Assembly (NCBI GenBank): GCA_022564695.1
Contig: JADFKX010000020.1
Coordinates: 1-18,667, forward strand
Length of the DNA: 18,667 nt
Origin: Chloroflexota bacterium
GTDB lineage: Bacteria > Chloroflexota > Dehalococcoidia > SM23-28-2 > RBG-16-64-32
Reading direction: 5' to 3'
Shown here: positions 1 through 6,049 of the stretch, piece after piece
Numbering within the stretch: the stretch's first letter is position 1
Layout of the letters: each line of letters starts with the position of its first letter
Translations under genes and position numbers: made by a program
Notes under the pieces: generated by a model
Database searches by the model: none
What the model was told of the DNA's origin: nothing
Seen by the model: only the letters and a program-made list of their open reading frames with translations

Positions 1-2
1 AC

Positions 3-281
3 CCCAACTGGGGCCGCGTGCTGGCGGCGGTGGGCAACTCCGGCTGCCGCATGGAGGAGGCGAAGACCAGCCTCTGGCTGGTGGATGGCCAGGGGCATGA
101 GCTGTGTCTCCTGAAGCAGGGCTCGCCGCAGCCGCTCGCTGAGGGGGAGGCGAAGCCGTACTTCGAGGCGCTGGAGGTACGCTTCCGTGTTGACCTGGGC
201 CTTGGCGAGCATACGGCCACGGCCTGGGGCTCTGATCTCACGGAAGAGTACGTACGCTTGAACAGCATGTACACGACATGA
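3..281 (+). CDS. argJ: ArgJ, C-terminal part (bifunctional ornithine acetyltransferase / glutamate N-acetyltransferase)
   Basis: The reading frame is open to the window edge, so only the last 92 codons are seen. ArgJ moves the acetyl group from N-acetylornithine to glutamate, closing the cyclic arginine pathway, and some versions also use acetyl-CoA. The fragment begins PNWGRVLAAVGNSG, matching the conserved DPNWGR(I/V)xAAxG(Y/N)SG block of the ArgJ beta chain. It then shows LGxGxxxATAWGSDLTEEYV and ends NSMYTT, the family's usual C-terminal pattern (ATAWGCDLTxDYVxINxxYxT). The autoproteolytic Thr that starts the beta chain lies upstream and is not visible. The gene is followed 109 nt later by argB in the same direction, which supports the call. 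No frameshift is seen in the visible part. Confidence 0.9.
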   Translation, partial: PNWGRVLAAVGNSGCRMEEAKTSLWLVDGQGHELCLLKQGSPQPLAEGEAKPYFEALEVRFRVDLGLGEHTATAWGSDLTEEYVRLNSMYTT

Positions 282-309
282 TGGGCTACAGATATTTTGT
301 GGGCCAACA

Positions 310-329
310 CCCCAGCCTGAAGGCTGGGG
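310..329. repeat. Perfect 8-bp hairpin with TGAA loop between argJ and argB
   Basis: CCCCAGCC, TGAA, GGCTGGGG form a perfect 8-bp stem with a four-base loop in the argJ-argB gap. No T-run follows, so it is not a classic intrinsic terminator. From memory, this palindrome with a short TGAA or similar loop resembles those near the ends of IS200/IS605-family elements and derived repeats. No tnpA or tnpB is present. It could equally be an RNA processing or attenuation hairpin. Confidence 0.6.
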
Positions 330-352
330 CATGCAAGAGCGGATTGATGCCT

Positions 353-367
353 CACCCTTGTAGGGTG
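353..367. repeat. Small 6-bp hairpin just upstream of argB
   Basis: CACCCT, loop TGT, AGGGTG form a perfect 6-bp stem ending 23 nt before the argB ATG. Together with the larger hairpin at 310-329 it would give the argJ-argB spacer two consecutive stem-loops. No known riboswitch or ArgR-type operator is recognisable. It may affect argB translation or mRNA stability, but this is only inference. Confidence 0.45.
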
Positions 368-390
368 CGGTTTGGGAGATACTCTGAGTA

Positions 391-1170
391 ATGGATCGTT
401 CTGACATCCTGGTCGCGAAGATAGGCGGCTCCACGCTGGGGGCCGACGACACGACGCTGGAGGACATCGTTGCCCTGCAGCGCCGCGGCCTGCGGCCTGT
501 AGTCGTGCACGGTGGCGGCGCGCTCATCAGCGAGTGGCTAAAGCTGCACGGCGTGCCCACCCGCTTTGAGCGGGGGCTGCGCGTGACTGACGCCCGTACG
601 CTGGACGTGGTGGTGGCGGTGCTGGCTGGGCTGGTCAACAAGCGGCTGGTGGCGGCGCTGACCGCGGGCGGCGGTCGTGCCGTAGGACTATCGGGGGTGG
701 ACGGCGGCTTGTTCAAGGCGCGTGTGCTGGACGGGAAGCTGGGCTACGTTGGTGAGGTGGCGGAGGTCAATGCGCGGTTGCTGCTAGACCTGATAGAGGA
801 CGGGTTGGTGCCGGTGGTGGCGCCCATCGCCGTCGAATGGCGGGGCGAGGCGCCGACGAAGCAGCTACTGAACATCAACGCCGATACCGCAGCGGGGGCG
901 GTGGCGGTGGCGCTGGCCGCCCGCCGGCTGGTCTTTCTCACGGACGTCCCCGGCATCCGCGGCGAGGACGGGGAGACGGTCACGGCGCTCTCCTCGGCCC
1001 GGGCTGGCGCCCTGACTGAGGCCGGCGTTATTGAAGGGGGTATGATCCCCAAGGTGGAGGCGTGTCTCAAAGCGTCGGCGGCGGGCTGTCGCAGCATCAT
1101 CGCCGACGGTCGCAAGAAGGGCGCACTGCTGGAGGCTATCGAGGAGCGGACGGGCACAGTGTTAGGATGA
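391..1170 (+). CDS. argB: Acetylglutamate kinase (ArgB, NAGK)
   Basis: Phosphorylates N-acetylglutamate with ATP, the second step of the acetylated arginine pathway; cytosolic. The 259-residue amino-acid-kinase fold is complete: KIGGS near residue 10 (phosphate-binding Lys10), HGGG at 40-43, RVTD at 64-67 (substrate Arg), NINADTAAG at 161-169, FLTDVPG at 182-188 and GGMIPK at 216-221 with Lys221. The ATG at 391 is the first possible start because an in-frame TGA lies at 385-387. The ribosome site is poor: GGGAGA at 374-379 is 11 nt away. The length fits the short, arginine-insensitive type such as the E. coli enzyme, and the N-terminal helix of arginine-inhibited hexameric NAGKs is missing. 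argD follows after 10 nt. Confidence 0.96.
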   Translation: MDRSDILVAKIGGSTLGADDTTLEDIVALQRRGLRPVVVHGGGALISEWLKLHGVPTRFERGLRVTDARTLDVVVAVLAGLVNKRLVAALTAGGGRAVGLSGVDGGLFKARVLDGKLGYVGEVAEVNARLLLDLIEDGLVPVVAPIAVEWRGEAPTKQLLNINADTAAGAVAVALAARRLVFLTDVPGIRGEDGETVTALSSARAGALTEAGVIEGGMIPKVEACLKASAAGCRSIIADGRKKGALLEAIEERTGTVLG

Positions 1171-1180
1171 ACGGAGGAGT

Positions 1181-2383
1181 ATGAGCGAGAACTGGGCAGA
1201 GCTAGAGAGCAGGTATTTCTTCCCCGTTGGCAAGCGGCTGCCCGTGACGCTGGTGAAGGGGCAGGGCTGCCGGGTCTGGGACGAGGACGGCCGCGAGTAT
1301 CTGGACTGCGTGGCGGGGATAGCGGCGGTGAGCCTGGGGCACTGTCACCCGGAGGTGGTGAAGGCTGTGCAGGAGCAGGCCGCGTCCCTGATGCATGTGT
1401 CCAACTACTACTACACGCAGCCCCAGATCAGGCTGGCCCAGCTCTTGTGTGAGCACAGCGGACTGGACAAGGTGTTCTTCTGCAACAGCGGCGCGGAAGC
1501 CGTTGAGGGGTGCATCAAGCTGGCTCGTAAGTGGGGGAAGGAGAAGCGCGACGGCGCCTTCGAGATCATCGTCGCCGAGGATGCTTTCCATGGGCGTACC
1601 CTGGCCACGGTCACCGCCACCGCCACCGAGAAGTACCGCGCGCCGTTCACGCCGCTGGTAGAGGGGTTCGTGCGGGTGCCGTTCAACGATGTGGAGGCGA
1701 TCAAGCGGGCGACGACCGGCAAGACGGCCGCCGTTCTCCTGGAGCCGATTCAGGGTGAGGGCGGCGTCATCGTCCCTGATGACGATTATCTTCCGCAAGT
1801 AAGGGCCTGGTGCGACGAGGCAGGCATCCTGCTGATGGCTGACGAGGTGCAGTCAGGCATAGGCCGCGCCGGTGCCCTGTTTGCGCACCAGCTCTACGGC
1901 ATCGAGGTGGACGTGATGGCGCTGGCGAAGGGGCTGGGCGGAGGCTTCCCCATCGGCGCTTTCCTGGCCAAGGACCACTGTGCGGTTCTGGGGCCGGGTG
2001 AGCATGGCACCACGTTCGGGGGGAACCCCCTGGCCACGCACGTCGGCTATACGGTGCTCAAGCACATCATCGAGAACGATCTCCCGGCCCAGGTGGCGAA
2101 GAAGGGCGAGCACCTGGAGCGGCGCCTGCACTCGCTGGCCGACCGCCATCCGATGGTGAAGGAGGTGCGCGGCAAGGGGTTGCTCTGGGCGATTGAGCTG
2201 GACCGCGCGGCGGCGGAGGAGGCGGTACGGTTATGCCTGGATGAGGGGCTACTGGCCAACAATGTGAAGCCCACAGCCCTGCGGCTGATGCCGCCGCTGA
2301 CGATAACGGAGGAGGAGCTGGACCGGGCGGTGGAGATCGTGGACCGGGTGCTGGGCCGCATCGAATCCGGCACGCCGAAATGA
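1181..2383 (+). CDS. argD: Acetylornithine aminotransferase (ArgD), PLP class III
   Basis: Converts N-acetylglutamate semialdehyde and glutamate to N-acetylornithine and 2-oxoglutarate using PLP. The 400-residue protein has the class III landmarks in order: GIAAVSLGHCHP at 46-57, NSGAEA at 102-107 (cofactor phosphate), FHGRT at 136-140, LLEPIQGEGG at 186-195, DEVQSGIGR at 221-229 (Asp221 contacts the PLP ring nitrogen), ALAKGLGGGFP at 247-257 with Schiff-base Lys250, and TTFGGNP at 277-283. GGAGGAG sits immediately upstream of the ATG. Context in argJ-argB-argD-argG favours ArgD over ornithine or 4-aminobutyrate aminotransferases of the same fold; a dual lysine-pathway (DapC) role cannot be excluded. 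Its TGA is 9 nt before argG. Confidence 0.95.
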   Translation: MSENWAELESRYFFPVGKRLPVTLVKGQGCRVWDEDGREYLDCVAGIAAVSLGHCHPEVVKAVQEQAASLMHVSNYYYTQPQIRLAQLLCEHSGLDKVFFCNSGAEAVEGCIKLARKWGKEKRDGAFEIIVAEDAFHGRTLATVTATATEKYRAPFTPLVEGFVRVPFNDVEAIKRATTGKTAAVLLEPIQGEGGVIVPDDDYLPQVRAWCDEAGILLMADEVQSGIGRAGALFAHQLYGIEVDVMALAKGLGGGFPIGAFLAKDHCAVLGPGEHGTTFGGNPLATHVGYTVLKHIIENDLPAQVAKKGEHLERRLHSLADRHPMVKEVRGKGLLWAIELDRAAAEEAVRLCLDEGLLANNVKPTALRLMPPLTITEEELDRAVEIVDRVLGRIESGTPK

Positions 2384-2392
2384 GGCTGGAGG

Positions 2393-3592
2393 ATGGCTGA
2401 GAAGATAGTGCTCGCGTACTCCGGCGGTCTGGACACCTCCGTTGCCGTGCGCTGGCTGAAGGAAGAAGGCGGCTACGAGGTGATCGCCCTGACCGTGGAC
2501 GTGGGGATGCAGCGGCAACGCGAAGACGTACAGTCGCGGGCGCTGGCGGCGGGCGCGGCGAAGCTCGTCTGGCGGGACGCGCAGGAGACGTTCGTGAGCC
2601 ACTTCGTGTTCCCGGCGCTGGCGGCCGGCGCCGTCTATCAGGGGCACTACTCGCTGGCGACAGCCCTGGCGCGGCCGCTGATCGCGCGTGAGATGGTGGA
2701 GGTGGCGCGGGCCGAAGGGGCGACGGCCGTCGGGCATGGCTGCACGGGCAAGGGGAACGACCAGGTGCGGTTCGACGTTGCCGTGCAGGCGCTGGCGCCT
2801 GAGTTGCGTATAGTGGCGCCGGTGCGGGACTGGGATATGGACCGCGAGGCGGAGATAGCTTACGCCCAGGAGCATTCGATACCGGTGCCGGTAACGCGCG
2901 AGAGCCCCTACTCCATCGACGAGAACCTGTGGGGCCGCAGCATAGAGTGCGGGGTGCTGGAGGACCCCTGGCAGGAGCCGCCGGAGGAGGTCTACGAGTG
3001 GACAGTGGCGCCGTCGCAGGCGCCGGACGCTCCTGCCTACGTGGAGATCGGTTTCGAGCGGGGTCTGCCGGTGACGCTGGACGGCCGCGATACGGACCCG
3101 GTGTCGCTGGTGCTGCGGCTGAACGAGATCGCCGGTAAGCACGGCGTTGGCCGAGTAGACATGGTGGAGGACCGGCTGGTGGGTATCAAATCGCGGGAGA
3201 TATACGAGGCGCCGGCGGCGGTGACGCTGCTGGCCGCGCACGAGGCGCTGGAGGCGCTGACGTTATCGAAGGACCAGCGTCGTCTGAAGGCGCGTATCGC
3301 GCAGGAGTACGCGGAGCTGATCTACAATGGCCTCTGGTTCACGGCACATCATGAGGACCTGGCGGCCTACGTGCAGTCTACCCAGAGGCACGTCACGGGC
3401 GCGGTACGGCTGAAGCTGCACAAAGGCATGGCCACGATAGTGGGGCGGAAGTCGCCGAAGAGCCTGTACGACTACGCGCTTGCGACGTACGACAGGGCGG
3501 ACCAGTTCGATAGGTCGGCGGCGGCTGGGTTCATTCACATTTGGGGGCTGCCGGTGCGCGTGCAGGCGCAGGCGCAGAAGGACTCCGAATGA
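2393..3592 (+). CDS. argG: Argininosuccinate synthase (ArgG)
   Basis: Joins citrulline and aspartate with ATP to give argininosuccinate. The 399-residue protein has the N-type PP-loop AYSGGLDTS at 8-16, the citrulline/aspartate region GHGCTGKGNDQVRF at 114-127, SPYSIDENLWGRSIE at 171-185, and the usual C-terminal tetramerisation segment. Length is typical of the bacterial family. GAGG at 2382-2385, overlapping the argD stop, lies 7 nt before the ATG and supports the start. argF, often found between argD and argG, is not here, so carbamoylation of ornithine must be encoded elsewhere. The stop overlaps the start of a small ORF (ATGA at 3589-3592). Confidence 0.96.
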   Translation: MAEKIVLAYSGGLDTSVAVRWLKEEGGYEVIALTVDVGMQRQREDVQSRALAAGAAKLVWRDAQETFVSHFVFPALAAGAVYQGHYSLATALARPLIAREMVEVARAEGATAVGHGCTGKGNDQVRFDVAVQALAPELRIVAPVRDWDMDREAEIAYAQEHSIPVPVTRESPYSIDENLWGRSIECGVLEDPWQEPPEEVYEWTVAPSQAPDAPAYVEIGFERGLPVTLDGRDTDPVSLVLRLNEIAGKHGVGRVDMVEDRLVGIKSREIYEAPAAVTLLAAHEALEALTLSKDQRRLKARIAQEYAELIYNGLWFTAHHEDLAAYVQSTQRHVTGAVRLKLHKGMATIVGRKSPKSLYDYALATYDRADQFDRSAAAGFIHIWGLPVRVQAQAQKDSE

Positions 3593-3750
3593 GCCCCTCA
3601 CATAAATGTCGGCCTGTCCGTGCTGGGCACCGCTCCTGGTGGGGAAACGATAGCTATCACGTGCAGTCCGTCGCCTGGCAGGCGGCCGGCTGGCGCGTGT
3701 TCAAGGTAGATATGGCGCGCCAGGTAGTCACCTTTATCCGGGCGTCGTGA
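3589..3750 (+). CDS. Small ORF coupled to argG and the HAD gene, unrecognised 53-aa product
   Basis: Starts with an ATG that overlaps the argG stop (ATGA) and ends with a TGA that overlaps the GTG start of the next gene (GTGA), so it fills the whole argG-HAD gap in phase for translational coupling on both sides. The product is basic and rich in Trp and aromatic residues (SWWGNDSYH, QAAGWRVF), with no signal peptide or clear membrane helix. Third codon positions are mostly G/C, especially in the second half, as in real genes here. I recognise no family. It may be a genuine small protein, a coupling leader that exists only to carry ribosomes to the GTG start (which has no Shine-Dalgarno), or chance. 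Confidence 0.4.
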   Translation: MSPSHKCRPVRAGHRSWWGNDSYHVQSVAWQAAGWRVFKVDMARQVVTFIRAS

Positions 3751-4538
3751 CCCTCCGCATCACCGCTGTCCTGTTCGACCTGGGCGACACGCTGTGGCAC
3801 TTCCCCAGCATGCCGCCAGTGCAGGTGATCCGCTCCGAGACGGTGGGGCGCCTGTCGCGGCTGCTGGAGAGCTGGGGCGAGGAGGTCACGGACGAGCGGT
3901 TTTACCTGGGCCGCGATATCCGTCTGGCGGTGGAGGAGGAGACCTCGCGCGCTTTTCACGGCGATAGCCTGGATCCCGGCTATCCGGAGCTGTGCCGGAG
4001 AGTGGCCGCGCGCAACGGCCTTTCGCTCACGCCGGAGCAGGGCGAGGAGCTGTGGGAGGCCTGGAACCTGGGCGGCCAGTTCCTGGGGCGCACGCTGTTC
4101 CCGGGGGCGCTGGAGACGTTGCGCTGGCTCAAGGAGAGTGGCTTCCGGCTGGGCTCCGTGACCAATCGCGGCTACGGTGGTCCCCGCTTCCATCAGGAGA
4201 TGCGTGACCTGGGTCTGGCGGAGCTGTTTGAGGTGGTGGCGCTCTCCTGCGATGTCGGTTTCCTGAAGCCGCACCAGCGCATCTTCGAGTACACGCTGGA
4301 TGCGATGCAGCTGACGCCGCAGGAGACGGCGATGGTGGGCGATAGCATGCACGCCGATGTGGGGGGCGCCAAGGCGCTGGGGATGACGGCGATCTGGTGC
4401 CGGCCCCCCTTGGACGAACCGGTGGAGGCCGCAACGGACCCGCCGGAGGTTGAGGGCAGCGTGCGCCCGGACTACACCATCGGCACTGTCAGCGAGATTC
4501 GCGGCCTGCCGCCGTTCGCGGACGGAGGCCCGAAATGA
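3747..4538 (+). CDS. HAD-superfamily hydrolase (subfamily IA-like phosphatase)
   Basis: A 263-residue haloacid-dehalogenase-fold phosphatase; substrate not predictable. Motif I is VLFDLGDTLW (7-17) with nucleophile Asp11. The usual acid/base Asp two residues later is Gly13, with Asp14 next to it, as in the DLGDT variant. Motif II is SVTN (137-140), motif III FLKP with Lys174, motif IV MVGDSMHADVGGA (197-208) with Asp199 and Asp204. Residues 20-120 form the helical C1 cap. The start is GTG at 3747, overlapping the small ORF's stop; no Shine-Dalgarno is visible. The stop overlaps the ATG of the deacetylase gene (ATGA at 4535-4538). Its place among arginine genes gives no firm substrate. Confidence 0.85.
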   Translation: MTLRITAVLFDLGDTLWHFPSMPPVQVIRSETVGRLSRLLESWGEEVTDERFYLGRDIRLAVEEETSRAFHGDSLDPGYPELCRRVAARNGLSLTPEQGEELWEAWNLGGQFLGRTLFPGALETLRWLKESGFRLGSVTNRGYGGPRFHQEMRDLGLAELFEVVALSCDVGFLKPHQRIFEYTLDAMQLTPQETAMVGDSMHADVGGAKALGMTAIWCRPPLDEPVEAATDPPEVEGSVRPDYTIGTVSEIRGLPPFADGGPK

Positions 4539-6010
4539 GCCGGCTCTCCCTCTGGGCGGGCCTGGCCGCGCTCGCCCTTGCGGCCATCGTCTACGCGGCC
4601 TGCTCCGGCGCCTCCTCGCAGGAAGCCATACCGACCCCCGTACCTTCGCCATCGCCATCGCCTTCGCGAGTACTCAGTTCGGAGGAGAGCGGTCCCCCGC
4701 AGGTGGAGGCGGGCGCCCCCATAGGCGACCCAACGGTTGAGCCTTCTAAGCCGCAGGAGGCGGAGGTGATCTACATAGGGCCGCGTGACGTGAAGGCCGT
4801 GGCGCTGACATTCGACACCGGTGTCCAGGCTGGGAGCATGTCGGAGACACTGGATATCCTCAAGGAGCATGGCACGGCGGCCAGCTTCGGCATCACGGGC
4901 GAGTGGGCGGTAACCAATCCTGATCTCCTGAAGCGCATCGTTGACGAGGGCCACTCTGTCATCAACCACTCCTGGAGTCATGCTTCCTTCACCGGCGAGG
5001 ATACCGAGACCGAGCCGCTGACCGCCGACCAGATGCGCGACGAGCTGCGGCGGACGGAGGAGAAGATCCAGGAGATCGCTAAGGTGAGCACCAAGCCGTA
5101 CTTCCGGCCTCCCTACGGCGACTACGACCAGCTCGTCAACCAGGTGGTGCTGGCGGAGGGATACGAGTACAACGTGCTCTGGCTAATCGACTCACTGGGA
5201 TGGGAGGGGCGCTCTACGAACTACATCGTCTCCGTCACCCTGGCCAACGCCTTCAACGGAGCGATCTTCCTGTACCACATCGATAATCCACGGGACGCCG
5301 CCGCGCTGGAGGAGATCATCGTGGGCCTCAACGAACGGGGCCTGCAGATGGTCACGATACCGCAGCTTCTTGGTGGGGAGCCTCTGCCGACGCGGACGCC
5401 TACTCCCATCCCCACCCCCACTCCTGCTCCGCTGCCGACCTTAGTTCTGGCGCCAGCGCCCGCGGTGGCGCCGCCGCCGCAACCTGTTGCTACGGCAACG
5501 CCTACTCCACAGCCACCGACGCTGCCGATTTCGACGCCGACGCCGACGCCGACGATAGCGTTCGCCCAGATCGCCATCGACGACTTCGAGTCCGGGGACG
5601 TCAGCGGCGGATTCGGTTGGGCCGCCCCCTGGTGGTCCACCTCGTTTGTCGTCGGGGAGGGCGAAGCTCAGTCGGGATCGCGCTTCCTAGATATGGCGGC
5701 CAGTGGCTCCGCCCTGAGGTGGGCCAACCGGCTGGACCAGGGGGAGCTGCGCCTGCGGTTCTGGGCCCGGTTCGACTCCCTGGAGGCCGAAGACTCGGCG
5801 TTCGTCTGGGTTGGCAGCGACGGCGTCAACTCGACGTTATACTCTTTGTTTGACGAAGACAAGAACGATAACGCCTGGCATTTCTATGATCTCGCCGTCC
5901 CGGTGCCGGAAGGGGCTGAACTGGTGTTCGTGCGCTTCCAGGCTCAGATGGACCCCCGGGACGACCTCTGGCACATCGACGATGTTGAGCTGGGCACGCC
6001 GCTCCAGTAG
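4535..6010 (+). CDS. Exported polysaccharide deacetylase (CE4/NodB-like) with Pro/Thr linker and C-terminal beta-sandwich-like domain
   Basis: A 491-residue secreted or lipid-anchored protein. Residues 1-23 are a hydrophobic signal ending VYAAC-SG; Cys23 could be lipidated, though Tyr at -3 is not canonical. A Ser/Pro spacer follows, then a NodB domain at about 86-280: ALTFDTG (motif 1, Asp94 with Thr95 in place of the second Asp), NHSWSH (motif 2, His145 and His149), RPPYG at 191-195 (motif 3), D219 SLGW (motif 4), IFLYH with His248 (motif 5). Residues 283-340 are a PTPTP-type linker. The rest (348-491, starting DDFESGD) looks like a jelly-roll or carbohydrate-binding domain, not assigned to a family. 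It probably acts on cell-envelope glycan. The substrate is unknown. Confidence 0.85.
   Translation: MSRLSLWAGLAALALAAIVYAACSGASSQEAIPTPVPSPSPSPSRVLSSEESGPPQVEAGAPIGDPTVEPSKPQEAEVIYIGPRDVKAVALTFDTGVQAGSMSETLDILKEHGTAASFGITGEWAVTNPDLLKRIVDEGHSVINHSWSHASFTGEDTETEPLTADQMRDELRRTEEKIQEIAKVSTKPYFRPPYGDYDQLVNQVVLAEGYEYNVLWLIDSLGWEGRSTNYIVSVTLANAFNGAIFLYHIDNPRDAAALEEIIVGLNERGLQMVTIPQLLGGEPLPTRTPTPIPTPTPAPLPTLVLAPAPAVAPPPQPVATATPTPQPPTLPISTPTPTPTIAFAQIAIDDFESGDVSGGFGWAAPWWSTSFVVGEGEAQSGSRFLDMAASGSALRWANRLDQGELRLRFWARFDSLEAEDSAFVWVGSDGVNSTLYSLFDEDKNDNAWHFYDLAVPVPEGAELVFVRFQAQMDPRDDLWHIDDVELGTPLQ
5383..5557 (+). repeat. Low-complexity Pro/Thr-coding tract (interdomain linker)
   Basis: Degenerate short repeats such as ACGCCGACGCCG encode the PTPTP linker joining the deacetylase and C-terminal domains. 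A similar SPSPSPS tract follows the signal peptide near 4640-4670. Such linkers are common in Chloroflexota exported proteins. They are also prone to length changes. Confidence 0.7.
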
Positions 6011-6016
6011 CCGCGC

Positions 6017-6030
6017 GCCTGCCGGCAGGC
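6017..6030. repeat. 14-bp perfect palindrome upstream of the argH -10 box
   Basis: GCCTGCCGGCAGGC is its own reverse complement. It sits between the deacetylase stop (6008-6010) and a TATAAT at 6035-6040, where a -35 element would otherwise lie. It could be an operator, the end of a hairpin terminator for the upstream unit (no T-run), or both. Confidence 0.6.
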
Positions 6031-6034
6031 AGGC

Positions 6035-6040
6035 TATAAT
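6035..6040 (+). promoter_or_regulatory. -10 box for a probably leaderless argH transcript
   Basis: A perfect TATAAT lies 9 nt before the argH ATG at 6050. Transcription would start at or within a base or two of that ATG, and there is no Shine-Dalgarno sequence. No convincing -35 is seen; the palindrome at 6017-6030 occupies that space. Confidence 0.65.
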
Positions 6041-6049
6041 GGCCCCACG

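Noticed and set aside
282..291. TGGGCTACAG, repeated at 10913-10922
   Set aside because: Only 10 bp, and the surrounding sequence is not shared; not enough for a repeat family.
2249..3241. 330-codon minus-strand frame opposite argG
   Set aside because: It is the antisense of a fully conserved argG and its composition (RHR, HRHR strings) is typical of shadow frames.
3713..3722. TGGCGCGCCA and GATAGCTATC (3649-3658) palindromes as operators
   Set aside because: Both lie in the small ORF, are short, and have no nearby -10 box; they are compatible with chance.
3657..4658. 333-codon minus-strand frame opposite the HAD gene
   Set aside because: It is antisense to a motif-complete HAD gene and has low-complexity basic composition.
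5521..5560. ACGCCG tandem repeats as a CRISPR or VNTR locus
   Set aside because: They are simple codon repeats inside a Pro/Thr linker; there are no spacers and no cas genes.
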